The notes: generated by a model not told the origin, from the letters alone. A stretch of DNA of 7,731 nucleotides from Lachnospiraceae bacterium (GCA_017553665.1 JAFZKM010000050.1:1-7731); one strand, 5' to 3'. Shown: positions 1 through 6,104, numbered from the stretch's first letter. Made by a program: numbers and translations.

Positions 1-18
1 AAGAACCGTCCCCATGGC
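1..18. repeat. Edge fragment of a dispersed REP-like palindromic repeat
   Basis: The first 18 bases, AAGAACCGTCCCCATGGC, are identical to 6930-6947, which form the right arm and flank of a perfect palindrome inside the nuclease-helicase gene. Identity stops at base 19. Here only the right half is visible, because the element is cut by the window edge. The left arm presumably lies just upstream. It is intergenic, upstream of serS. Confidence 0.6.
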
Positions 19-70
19 TCCTCGATGCGGCGAAGAAGTCTTGCCTGGTATAAAAGAAAGGCTTGAATTT

Positions 71-100
71 TCGAGAAAAAAAGCGTATTTAATATATAAT
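71..100 (+). promoter_or_regulatory. Candidate serS promoter
   Basis: A perfect TATAAT lies at 95-100 in a very AT-rich leader. The best -35 at an acceptable distance is TCGAGA at 71-76 (18-bp spacer), which is weak. TTGAAT at 63-68 with TTTAAT at 88-93 (19-bp spacer) is an alternative. The leader shows no T-box consensus or terminator hairpin before the gene, so there is no visible tRNA-sensing control. Confidence 0.4.
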
Positions 101-143
101 AATATATTAGGGTTAATCTATTTAGATTTGGAGGAAAGTAAAG

Positions 144-1424
144 ATGATTGATTTAAAATATCTGAGAGAAAATCCCGAGGTGGTTAAGCAGAACATCAGG
201 AACAAGTTCCAGGATTCGAAGCTTCCCCTCGTTGACGAGGTTATCGAGCTCGATGTGAAGAGACGCGCGACACAGCAGGAGGCGGATGATCTGCGCCAGA
301 AGAGGAACCAGATCTCGAAGCAGATCGGCGCGCTGATGGCACAGGGCAAAAAGGAAGAAGCCGAAGAGGTGAAGAAGCAGGTCGCTGATTTCGGCGAGAG
401 GCTTACGGCGCTCGAGGCTGAGCAGGTCAAGCTCGAAGAAGAAGTTACGAAGCGCATGATGATCATCCCGAACATCATCGATCCTTCGGTTCCGATAGGC
501 AAGGACGACAGCTGCAATGTAGAGCTGGAACGCTTCGGCGAGCCCGTTGTTCCCGATTTCGAGATCCCTTACCACACCGAGATCATGGAAAAGCTCCACG
601 GAATCGACCTTGACGCAGCTCGCCGCGTAGCAGGAAACGGCTTCTACTACCTGATGGGCGACATCGCGAGACTTCATTCCGCAGTCATTTCCTACGCACG
701 CGATTTCATGATCGACAGAGGCTTCACCTACTGCGTTCCGCCTTTCATGATCAGAAGCGACGTTGTTACCGGCGTTATGAGCTTCGCCGAGATGGACGCG
801 ATGATGTACAAGATCGAGGGCGAAGACCTTTATCTGATCGGTACGAGCGAACACTCGATGATCGGTAAATATATTGACACTATCGTGCAGGAAGACACTC
901 TTCCCCACACACTCACCAGTTATTCACCCTGCTTCCGCAAGGAAAAGGGCGCGCACGGCATCGAGGAACGCGGCGTTTACCGCATTCACCAGTTCGAGAA
1001 GCAGGAAATGATCGTCATCTGCAAGCCGGAAGACAGCATGACCTGGTACGATAAACTCTGGAAGAACACCGTAGACCTGTTCAGATCGCTCGACATTCCC
1101 GTAAGAACGCTCGAATGCTGCTCGGGTGACCTCGCAGACCTTAAGGTTAAGTCCTGCGACGTTGAGGCATGGTCGCCCCGCCAGAAGAAGTATTTCGAAG
1201 TCGGTTCATGCTCGAACCTCGGCGACGCGCAGGCAAGACGCCTCAAGATCCGCGTTGTCGGCGAAGGCGGAAAGTACTTCGCGCACACACTTAACAATAC
1301 GGTTGTCGCTCCGCCCCGTATGCTCATAGCATTCCTTGAGAACAATCTCAATGCGGACGGCAGCGTGAACATCCCGAAGGTGCTGCAGCCTTACATGGGC
1401 GGCAAGACCAAGATTGAGCCTTGA
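144..1424 (+). CDS. serS: Seryl-tRNA synthetase (divergent bacterial type)
   Basis: This is a class II aminoacyl-tRNA synthetase that activates serine with ATP and charges tRNA-Ser in the cytoplasm. It has 426 residues, normal for the family. Residues about 1-110 form the N-terminal tRNA-binding arm with two charged, coiled-coil-like helices (about 30-105). The catalytic core follows: G-T-S-E at 233-236 in the serine-binding position, motif 2 around CFRKE (263-267) to HQFEKQE (282-288), SCSN at 355-358, and motif 3 around APPR (389-392). Several of these differ from the textbook SerRS forms (TAE, REAG, GRT-like motif 3), so it looks like a divergent lineage, but no catalytic position is obviously missing. 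The ATG start is supported by GGAGG at 130-134, 9 nt upstream. It lies 184 nt upstream of gltX on the same strand. Co-transcription is possible but uncertain because of the intervening palindrome. Confidence 0.95.
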   Translation: MIDLKYLRENPEVVKQNIRNKFQDSKLPLVDEVIELDVKRRATQQEADDLRQKRNQISKQIGALMAQGKKEEAEEVKKQVADFGERLTALEAEQVKLEEEVTKRMMIIPNIIDPSVPIGKDDSCNVELERFGEPVVPDFEIPYHTEIMEKLHGIDLDAARRVAGNGFYYLMGDIARLHSAVISYARDFMIDRGFTYCVPPFMIRSDVVTGVMSFAEMDAMMYKIEGEDLYLIGTSEHSMIGKYIDTIVQEDTLPHTLTSYSPCFRKEKGAHGIEERGVYRIHQFEKQEMIVICKPEDSMTWYDKLWKNTVDLFRSLDIPVRTLECCSGDLADLKVKSCDVEAWSPRQKKYFEVGSCSNLGDAQARRLKIRVVGEGGKYFAHTLNNTVVAPPRMLIAFLENNLNADGSVNIPKVLQPYMGGKTKIEP

Positions 1425-1451
1425 TTGATGACAGGGTAACCTGCAAACTAC

Positions 1452-1533
1452 GGCGGTGGCTGCGACGGGATATTTCCCCGCAAAACAAAACCGTTTGATC
1501 GTTTTGCGGGAAAACACCCTGCGGGCCACCGCC
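1452..1533. repeat. 82-bp imperfect palindrome between serS and gltX
   Basis: Outer arms GGCGGTGGC (1452-1460) and GCCACCGCC (1525-1533) are perfectly complementary. Inside them, 1473-1486 pairs with 1501-1513 (TTTCCCCGCAAAAC against GTTTTGCGGGAAA) with one bulged C. The intervening GGG and CCC segments (1467-1469, 1517-1519) can also pair. The result is a long, nearly continuous hairpin. No T-run follows (TTAATTACTTG), so it is not a canonical intrinsic terminator. It could be a palindromic insertion element, an mRNA-stabilising or processing structure, or a weak terminator for serS. Confidence 0.7.
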
Positions 1534-1608
1534 TTAATTACTTGAGGAAAAGCCTGTCAGAAAAGGCTCTGTGAGATGTATATTTCAGGAAAGAGAGTGA
1601 TTATAAAC

Positions 1609-3057
1609 ATGAGAGTAAGAAGCAGATACGCTCCTTCGCCCACAGGCAAGATGCATGTAGGAAACCTTCGTACAGCGCTGTACGAGTTCCTCATTGCGAA
1701 GCATGCCGGAGGAGATTTTATATTAAGAATTGAGGATACCGATCAGGGCCGCTTTGTTGAGGGCGCGACCGATATCATTTACAGGACGCTGGCGCAGACC
1801 GGTCTGGTGCACGACGAGGGTCCCGATAAGGATAAGGGCTTCGGCCCCTATGTGCAGAGCGAGCGCGTTAAGTCCGGACTGTACATGAAGTACGCGAAGC
1901 AGCTCGTAGAGCAGGGCGACGCCTATTATTGCTTCTGCACGAAGGAGCGCCTGGAGTCGCTGACCTCGACCGTCGGCGTCGAGTCGATCACGCATTACGA
2001 CAAGCATTGCCTGTCCCTTTCCAAAGAGGAAGTAGAGGCAAAGCTGGCAGCGGGCGAGCCCTTCGTTATCAGACAGAATATCCCGAGAGAGGGCACCACG
2101 ACATTTACCGATGCCAACTACGGCGAGATCACGATCGAGAATTCCGAGCTCGATGATCAGATCCTGATCAAGTCGGACGGCTTCCCGACCTACAATTTCG
2201 CGAACGTTATCGATGACCATCTGATGCAGATCAGCCATGTTGTCAGGGGCAATGAGTACATTTCCTCGACGCCCAAGTACACGAGACTTTATCAGGCATT
2301 CGGCTGGAAGGAGCCCACTTATGTGCATCTTCCGCTGATCACGAACGAGGAGCATCAGAAGCTCTCGAAGAGAAGCGGACACTCAAGCTTTGAGGACCTG
2401 ATCGAGCAGGGTTTTGTGGCGGAGGCGATCATCAATTTCGTTGCGCTGCTCGGCTGGAGCCCCGCGGATAACCGCGAGATCATGAGCCTGCAGGAGCTCA
2501 TTGACGAGTTTGATTACACGAAGATCAGCAAGTCTCCCGCCGTGTTTGACATGGTGAAGCTCAGATGGATGAACGGCGAGTACCTGAAGGCGATGGATCC
2601 CGAGAAGTACTATCCGCTTGCGCTGCCCTACGTGGAGAAGGCCGTAACGCGCGACTGCGACAAGAAGGCGATCGCGGATCTTGTAAAGACCCGTATCGAG
2701 ACGCTCTGCGATATCCCGGACATGATCGATTTCTTCGAGGCACTGCCCGATTACGATGTCGAGATGTACACTCACAAGAAGATGAAGACGAACTCCGAGA
2801 ATTCGCTGGAGACGCTGCGCGAGCTGCTTCCGAGACTTGAGGCGCTCGATACATTTACGGCGGAGAACCTGCAGGAGCTCGTGGCGAAGTACGTTGAGGA
2901 GAAGGGCATCAAGAACGGAATCGCGCTCTGGCCGCTGCGCACCGCGGTTTCGGGCAAGCAGATGACGCCCGGCGGCGCGTACGAGATCATGACGATCCTC
3001 GGCAAAGAGGAGTCGCTCGCACGCATTCGGAAAGGTATAGAGTTGTTAGCAAAGTGA
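1609..3057 (+). CDS. gltX: Glutamyl-tRNA synthetase
   Basis: This class I synthetase activates glutamate and charges tRNA-Glu in the cytoplasm. The ATG at 1609 gives 482 residues beginning MRVRSRYAPSPTG, where the family normally begins. An in-frame ATG at 1576 would add 11 unrelated residues, and the purine-rich AGGAAAGAG at 1587-1595 fits the later start better. The HIGH motif is HVGN (16-19) within a Rossmann core. LRIEDTD lies at 39-45. A zinc-type site CFC (108-110) with Y130 and C134 sits in the insertion domain. GFPTYNFANVIDDH spans 191-204, and the KMSKS motif is KLSKRSG (251-257). The remaining ~200 residues are the helical anticodon-binding region. Whether it also charges tRNA-Gln (the non-discriminating type) cannot be told from this window, as no gatCAB genes are present. 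Confidence 0.96.
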   Translation: MRVRSRYAPSPTGKMHVGNLRTALYEFLIAKHAGGDFILRIEDTDQGRFVEGATDIIYRTLAQTGLVHDEGPDKDKGFGPYVQSERVKSGLYMKYAKQLVEQGDAYYCFCTKERLESLTSTVGVESITHYDKHCLSLSKEEVEAKLAAGEPFVIRQNIPREGTTTFTDANYGEITIENSELDDQILIKSDGFPTYNFANVIDDHLMQISHVVRGNEYISSTPKYTRLYQAFGWKEPTYVHLPLITNEEHQKLSKRSGHSSFEDLIEQGFVAEAIINFVALLGWSPADNREIMSLQELIDEFDYTKISKSPAVFDMVKLRWMNGEYLKAMDPEKYYPLALPYVEKAVTRDCDKKAIADLVKTRIETLCDIPDMIDFFEALPDYDVEMYTHKKMKTNSENSLETLRELLPRLEALDTFTAENLQELVAKYVEEKGIKNGIALWPLRTAVSGKQMTPGGAYEIMTILGKEESLARIRKGIELLAK

Positions 3058-3077
3058 CGGCGTGGGCGGCAACGAGT

Positions 3078-3193
3078 AAAACTTCCGGGCACACGCTCTC
3101 GCTTCGATTACGGACGCAGCGGTACATAAGTCGGAGAAGGAACTGTCCTTCTCCGACTAAGAACCGGCGTCCTTTACGAGTCCCGGAAGTTTT
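3078..3193. repeat. 116-bp nested palindrome downstream of gltX
   Basis: Outer arms AAAACTTCCGGG (3078-3089) and CCCGGAAGTTTT (3182-3193) match perfectly over 12 bp. The central hairpin AGTCGGAGAAGG (3129-3140), loop AACTGT, CCTTCTCCGACT (3147-3158) also has a perfect 12-bp stem. The flanks between them are partly complementary: GGACGC at 3112-3117 and CGGT at 3120-3123 face GCGTCC at 3167-3172 and ACCG at 3163-3166. The left side has about 14 extra bases. On the + strand the structure ends GTTTTCTCT, so it may end gltX transcription. The nested design also resembles a small palindromic mobile element (MITE or REP type). It occupies the first third of the 360-bp gene-free stretch. Confidence 0.75.
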
Positions 3194-3362
3194 CTCTGCG
3201 GCGCCCGCGCCTGTGACTGAGATAATCTGATAAATCACATCTTTTTACTCTTTGATCAATATCCCAAACGATTGACAACCGGATACAGAAGGACTCATCT
3301 TTGCCGAGGAACGTCATGATAGCGGTAGTTGAGTGTTGGGCGTCATTGTACCCGTAAGGGGG
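3194..3362. other. Gene-free stretch upstream of the helicase
   Basis: I see no coding sequence here. A TTGACA at 3272-3277 is a perfect -35 box, but the best hexamers 17-18 bp downstream (TCATCT or CATCTT, around 3295-3301) are poor -10 boxes, so a promoter for the helicase is only a possibility. A short CCC-GTAA-GGG hairpin occurs near 3350-3360. Confidence 0.35.
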
Positions 3363-3395
3363 TGTGCGCAGGAATGGAGCGCGCAGAGTTTTTTT
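3363..3395 (+). terminator. Terminator-like hairpin in the helicase leader
   Basis: TGTGCGC (3363-3369) pairs with GCGCGCA (3379-3385), a 7-bp stem with one G-U pair and a 9-nt loop. After a GAG spacer come seven T residues (3389-3395). The run ends 22 nt before the TTG start of the helicase. It could insulate the helicase from upstream transcripts, or act as an attenuator if the promoter lies farther upstream. The three-base gap before the T-run makes it weaker than an ideal terminator. Confidence 0.5.
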
Positions 3396-3417
3396 ACAAG
3401 ATAGGGGGTGATTTTTA

Positions 3418-5406
3418 TTGCAATTGAATAAGGCACAGCGTATGGCCGTGGAACATGGAAAGGGCGCGATGCTGGTACTGGCGGGGCCGGGTTCAGGGAA
3501 GACGGCAGTCATTACCGAGAGGGTCAGGTGGCTCGTGGAGCACGAGAAGGTGCCGCCGGAGAAGATCCTGGTCATCACATTTTCGCGGGCCGCGGCGGTC
3601 CACATGAAAAAAAGGTTTGAAGTTCTCACTTCACATCAATATTCTTCTGTAAATTTCGGAACATTTCACGCGATATTCTTTAATATCATCAAAACCGAAT
3701 CACATTACGATCACACAAACATAATAAGCGAGGAAGAGCGTTTCCGCATCTTGAGGGAGCGAATGCATGAATTGCGCGCGAATTTCGACAAAGAGCGCGA
3801 GCTGCTCGAGCAGGTCTCATCGGCGATCAGCGCGGTAAAGGCAGGGAGCGTGAGGCTCAGAGATGTGCATCCGCACCCGTTGTCCGACGAGGATTTCGCG
3901 GACCTGTACAGGACTTATTGCGCGTATCTGGCGGGCGAGGGGAAGCTGGATTTTGACGACATGATGACCAAATGCGCGGAAATCTTCGAGGATTCGCCCG
4001 GGACGCTAAAGGTCTGGCAGGAGAAGTACAGATACATCCTGATCGATGAATTCCAGGACATCAACTCGCTGCAGTACAGGCTCGTGAAGCTTCTTGCGCT
4101 GCCTGAGAACAATTTTTTCGCGGTCGGTGATGATGACCAGTCGATCTACGGTTTCCGCGGCGCGAGGCCGGACATTATGTTTGAGTTCGAGCGCGATTTC
4201 AAGGGCTGCAGGAGGATCCTGCTCGGAGTGAATTACCGGTCGCATTCCGAGATCATTGAGTCTGCCGTGAATCTTGTGAAGCACAACAAAAAGCGCTTCG
4301 CGAAGCGCCTTGAGAGCAATGCCGGCGAGGGCGGGACCTGCGCGTATATGCGCTTTGATACAATGGAGGAGGCGAACCTGCACATCGCGAACGCGCTGCA
4401 GAAGCGCAGGGACGCGGGCCGGAAGCTTTCGGAAGTCGCGGTGCTGTTCCGTATGAGGCATGAGGTCACGGGACTGCACCGGCTGCTCCAAAAGCGGAAT
4501 ATTCCGTGCAGGCTTGGCGAGAAGCTGCCCTGCATATTTGACCACATGATCGCGGAGGATATGGTCGCGTACCTGCGGCTCGCGCGCGGCGAACACAGCC
4601 GGGCGGAGCTGCTGCGCGTGATCAACAGGCCGAACCGGTACGTGACGCGGCAGAGCATACAGGCGGCGGGGGCGGCGGTACCGGCAGTATCTGCAGAAAG
4701 ATACGGCAGGACAGCGGCAAACGGATTGCCTCTGGTGCCGGAGGATAACCGGGGCCGGGCCGGTGGGTCGGTTACGTTGGAAAAACTGATATATGCGAAT
4801 CGCGGTAAGGAGTATGTTCGTGAGAGGCTCGAGCATCTCGCGCGGCAGCTGGATTTCATGCGTCGGATGGACGTGCGCACCGCGATCCGGTTCATCCGGA
4901 AGGCGCTCGGATACGACGAATGGCTGAAGACATACTCGAAGGAGAAGGGCGTGGCATTGGACGAACTCCTGGACATTGCGGGTGAGCTCGAAGCCAGCGC
5001 GGAGGGGTGCGAAACGCTTGAGGAGTGGCTCACTGAGATGGAGGAGTACCGAGCGGCGATGAGAATGCCGCAGCGAAGCGGAAACAGCGCCTCGGGGAAG
5101 GAAGAAAATGTAGGAAAGTCGGAGCCCGAGGACGGCGTGGCGCTGATGACATTCCACGCCTCGAAGGGACTGGAATTCGAGACGGTGTTCGTCATTGACC
5201 TCGTGGAGGGCAGTGTCCCCTCGAACCGCGCGAAGACCGAGGAGCAGATCGAGGAAGAGCGCCGCGCGCTGTATGTCGCCCTGACCCGCGCGAAGAAGGA
5301 GCTCTATGTTCTGAGCAGCCGGGAGCGACTCGGGAGGACGCCGGACGAGTCGAGGTTTGTGAAGGAGATGTTTAGAGAAGGGGGAAAAAGAAATGGCAGA
5401 GAATAA
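3418..5406 (+). CDS. UvrD/PcrA-type superfamily 1 DNA helicase
   Basis: A 662-residue ATP-dependent 3'-5' DNA helicase of the UvrD/Rep/PcrA group, expected to act in DNA repair or replication-fork clearance. The motifs are complete: Q-motif LNKAQ (3-7), Walker A AGPGSGKT (22-29), GTFHA (81-85), DEFQD (210-214), GDDDQSIYGFRGA (237-249), YRS (273-275), HASKGLEFE (580-588) and LYVALTRAKK (618-627). It is somewhat shorter than PcrA and lacks an obvious C-terminal Tudor-like extension. The start is TTG, supported by AGGGGGTG at 3403-3410 seven bases upstream; the first ATG (3442) would cut into the Q-motif. Residues about 411-452 look like an extra Gly/Ala/Pro-rich insert relative to the family as I remember it. 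The 3' end overlaps the next ORF by 14 nt, suggesting translational coupling. I give no gene symbol because the subgroup (PcrA, UvrD or a paralogue) is not resolved. Confidence 0.93.
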   Translation: MQLNKAQRMAVEHGKGAMLVLAGPGSGKTAVITERVRWLVEHEKVPPEKILVITFSRAAAVHMKKRFEVLTSHQYSSVNFGTFHAIFFNIIKTESHYDHTNIISEEERFRILRERMHELRANFDKERELLEQVSSAISAVKAGSVRLRDVHPHPLSDEDFADLYRTYCAYLAGEGKLDFDDMMTKCAEIFEDSPGTLKVWQEKYRYILIDEFQDINSLQYRLVKLLALPENNFFAVGDDDQSIYGFRGARPDIMFEFERDFKGCRRILLGVNYRSHSEIIESAVNLVKHNKKRFAKRLESNAGEGGTCAYMRFDTMEEANLHIANALQKRRDAGRKLSEVAVLFRMRHEVTGLHRLLQKRNIPCRLGEKLPCIFDHMIAEDMVAYLRLARGEHSRAELLRVINRPNRYVTRQSIQAAGAAVPAVSAERYGRTAANGLPLVPEDNRGRAGGSVTLEKLIYANRGKEYVRERLEHLARQLDFMRRMDVRTAIRFIRKALGYDEWLKTYSKEKGVALDELLDIAGELEASAEGCETLEEWLTEMEEYRAAMRMPQRSGNSASGKEENVGKSEPEDGVALMTFHASKGLEFETVFVIDLVEGSVPSNRAKTEEQIEEERRALYVALTRAKKELYVLSSRERLGRTPDESRFVKEMFREGGKRNGRE

Positions 5407-5578
5407 GCCGGATGCGGTAATAACCGTTTTAGAGGATGGCCGCAAGGTCGTGGATATTCTTACGGTGAGATTCAGTGGGAAGAGGAGGATAGATTGGGAC
5501 GGAGTAGAGCAGTATCTGAAGAAGTACATAGGGAAATCGTACGTGATCGATGAAACGGATGATTTGATCTTTATTTGA
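5393..5578 (+). CDS. 61-residue hypothetical protein (N-terminal fragment)
   Basis: This is the part of the broken gene that can still be translated: it has a start codon, a GAAGGGGG-type RBS and a 14-nt overlap with the helicase. It starts AVITVLEDGRKVVD and has GVEQYLKKYIGKSYVIDETDD near its end. No transmembrane segment, signal peptide or known catalytic motif is visible. It could be a functional small protein in its own right, but the smooth continuation of the frame past the stop argues for a truncated product. Confidence 0.55.
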   Translation: MAENKPDAVITVLEDGRKVVDILTVRFSGKRRIDWDGVEQYLKKYIGKSYVIDETDDLIFI

Positions 5579-5608
5579 AATGACTTTCCTGATGAATATG
5601 CACGTAGT

Positions 5609-5908
5609 ATGGATAGCGCAAAAGCATTTGGAACAATAGGAAAGGCAAAGGCTAATGCTTCCCAGGGAATAAGGGAACTAATTAAAACTGCGAGTAGTGT
5701 TAGATTTGTTGAGAATAAAGATCAGAAGCATGAAGTCAATGCAAAAAATGGATGGTACTGGTGCAAAGTATTTTTTACAATACCCATAACTGATGCAAAC
5801 AAAACTATTATCGGGAAGAATCGATTTCGAGGAAGAATGGTAATCAGATGTGACGGAAAAGGTAGAAAATATCTTTATGATATTGTAGATATAAAAAAAG
5901 AGACGTAG
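5609..5908 (+). CDS. 99-residue BECR-like C-terminal fragment
   Basis: This is the downstream part of the same frame, beginning at an internal ATG. No Shine-Dalgarno sequence precedes 5609, so independent translation is doubtful. The sequence is lysine-rich, with VENKDQKHE, a GWYW block and LYDIVDIKKET, and is recognisably a domain core rather than random sequence. The likely interpretation is a remnant of the split gene. If translated, it would be a small cytoplasmic domain of unknown activity. Confidence 0.4.
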   Translation: MDSAKAFGTIGKAKANASQGIRELIKTASSVRFVENKDQKHEVNAKNGWYWCKVFFTIPITDANKTIIGKNRFRGRMVIRCDGKGRKYLYDIVDIKKET

Positions 5909-5957
5909 TACCCCGCTTGAGCATATGCTGTACGGTAAAAAACCACATCTCTTTTGT
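5893..5957 (-). ncRNA. Candidate small RNA, copy 1
   Basis: The predicted transcript of about 65 nt starts near 5957 and ends in seven U residues (complement of 5893-5899). Its ends pair as AAAAGAGAUGUGGU with ACUACGUCUCUUUU, 14 bp including two G-U pairs. The wobble pairs form only in - strand RNA; + strand RNA would have A-C mismatches, so the functional strand is probably minus. The apical part contains CCG/CGG and AGC/GCU pairings around an AUAU loop. I do not recognise it as a known RNA family. Its 3' end is antisense to the IKKET codons of the split gene. Confidence 0.5.
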
Positions 5958-5963
5958 GCGATT

Positions 5964-5992
5964 ATCTTATCATCAAATTATTTCCTTGTCAA
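5964..5992 (-). promoter_or_regulatory. Promoter of small RNA copy 1
   Basis: On the - strand TTGACA (complement of 5987-5992), a 17-bp spacer and TAAGAT (complement of 5964-5969) form a good sigma-A-type promoter. The predicted start is about seven bases downstream, near 5957, just before the hairpin. The same arrangement recurs in unit 2 although the spacer sequence differs. Confidence 0.6.
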
Positions 5993-6003
5993 GGGAACAT
6001 AGG

Positions 6004-6067
6004 AAAAAGAGACGTAGTAACCCGCATGAGCATATAGCTGTACGGCACAGAACCACATCTCTCTTTC
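6004..6067 (-). ncRNA. Candidate small RNA, copy 2
   Basis: The predicted transcript of about 64 nt starts near 6067 and ends in five U residues (complement of 6004-6008). GAGAUGUGGU pairs with ACUACGUCUC over 10 bp including two G-U pairs. An inner CCGUA/UGCGG stem and an AGC-UAUAU-GCU tip follow. Changes relative to copy 1 fall mainly in loops and unpaired segments. Its role is unknown; the hairpin plus U-run is itself a terminator. Confidence 0.5.
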
Positions 6068-6074
6068 GGGAGTT

Positions 6075-6103
6075 ATATTAACATCGGACGGGTATGTTGT
6101 CAA
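6075..6103 (-). promoter_or_regulatory. Promoter of small RNA copy 2
   Basis: TTGACA (complement of 6098-6103), a 17-bp spacer and TAATAT (complement of 6075-6080) lie on the - strand. It starts right after the T-run of the upstream gene's terminator, so the small RNA would be expressed independently of that gene. The spacer has almost no similarity to that of copy 1, while the boxes are kept. Confidence 0.6.
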
Positions 6104-6104
6104 G

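Larger units (their letters stand above)
5393..5908 (+). pseudogene. Phage/toxin-associated BECR-like protein gene split by an in-frame TGA
   Basis: One reading frame runs through 171 codons, interrupted only by TGA at 5576-5578 (codon 62). The segment across the stop reads DDLIFI-stop-NDFPDEYARS. From memory of related Clostridia proteins, this joint is normally an uninterrupted IG-x-DFPDEY, so a GGA-to-TGA change would explain it (inference). The second half has a K-H pair (EVN-preceding KHE), a GWYW segment, and a YLYDIVDIKKET ending. Such endings are typical of small phage-, MuF- and polymorphic-toxin-associated domains, possibly BECR-fold nucleases, but the family name is uncertain. The second half is clearly more AT-rich than its neighbours, consistent with acquisition from elsewhere. 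The C-terminus stops right after KKET; skipping one T (5906) would open 31 more codons, so the tail may also be frameshifted. The ATG has a purine-rich RBS (5376-5385) and overlaps the helicase end. Confidence 0.6.
5893..5993. repeat. Tandem structured repeat, unit 1
   Basis: This is the first of two direct units of about 110 bp. About 60 nt (5895-5954) are roughly 90% identical to 6004-6065. The rest aligns only at TTAT-x-TTA-x-CATC and TTGTCAAG, which are the - strand -10 and -35 boxes. Offsets between matching points are 109, 110 and 111 nt, so small indels have accumulated. It overlaps the last 16 bases of the split gene. Confidence 0.8.
6004..6104. repeat. Tandem structured repeat, unit 2
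   Basis: This is the second direct unit, beginning AAAAAGAGACGTAGTA. Compared with unit 1 it has about five substitutions and one or two indels within the 60-nt hairpin part. It ends with TTGTCAAG at 6097-6104, immediately next to the terminator of the DUF1292 gene. Confidence 0.8.

Noticed and set aside
153..908. 251-codon open frame on the - strand
   Set aside because: It is antisense to serS with no start signals or recognisable motifs, so it is a shadow frame.
1430..1533. Possible T-box leader for gltX (GGTGG...GCG...GGGA..TTCCC pattern)
   Set aside because: The resemblance is superficial: the T-box bulge consensus, specifier loop and terminator T-run are absent, and the sequence is better explained as one palindrome.
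3272..3301. Strong promoter for the helicase from the perfect TTGACA
   Set aside because: No -10 hexamer better than 3 of 6 occurs at 16-18 bp spacing, so it is kept only as a weak possibility.
4006..5529. 507-codon open frame on the - strand
   Set aside because: It is fully antisense to the helicase, whose motifs are all intact. The translation is Arg/Leu/Pro-rich without recognisable motifs, typical of a shadow frame in GC-rich DNA.
5576..5578. TGA read as glycine, tryptophan or selenocysteine
   Set aside because: TGA ends serS and gltX normally, no selenocysteine-insertion-type hairpin was evident just downstream, and the position is not cysteine-like. A nonsense mutation is simpler.
5893..6104. 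CRISPR array
   Set aside because: There are only two imperfect repeats of about 60 nt with a roughly 50-nt gap that is a promoter, and no cas gene is visible.
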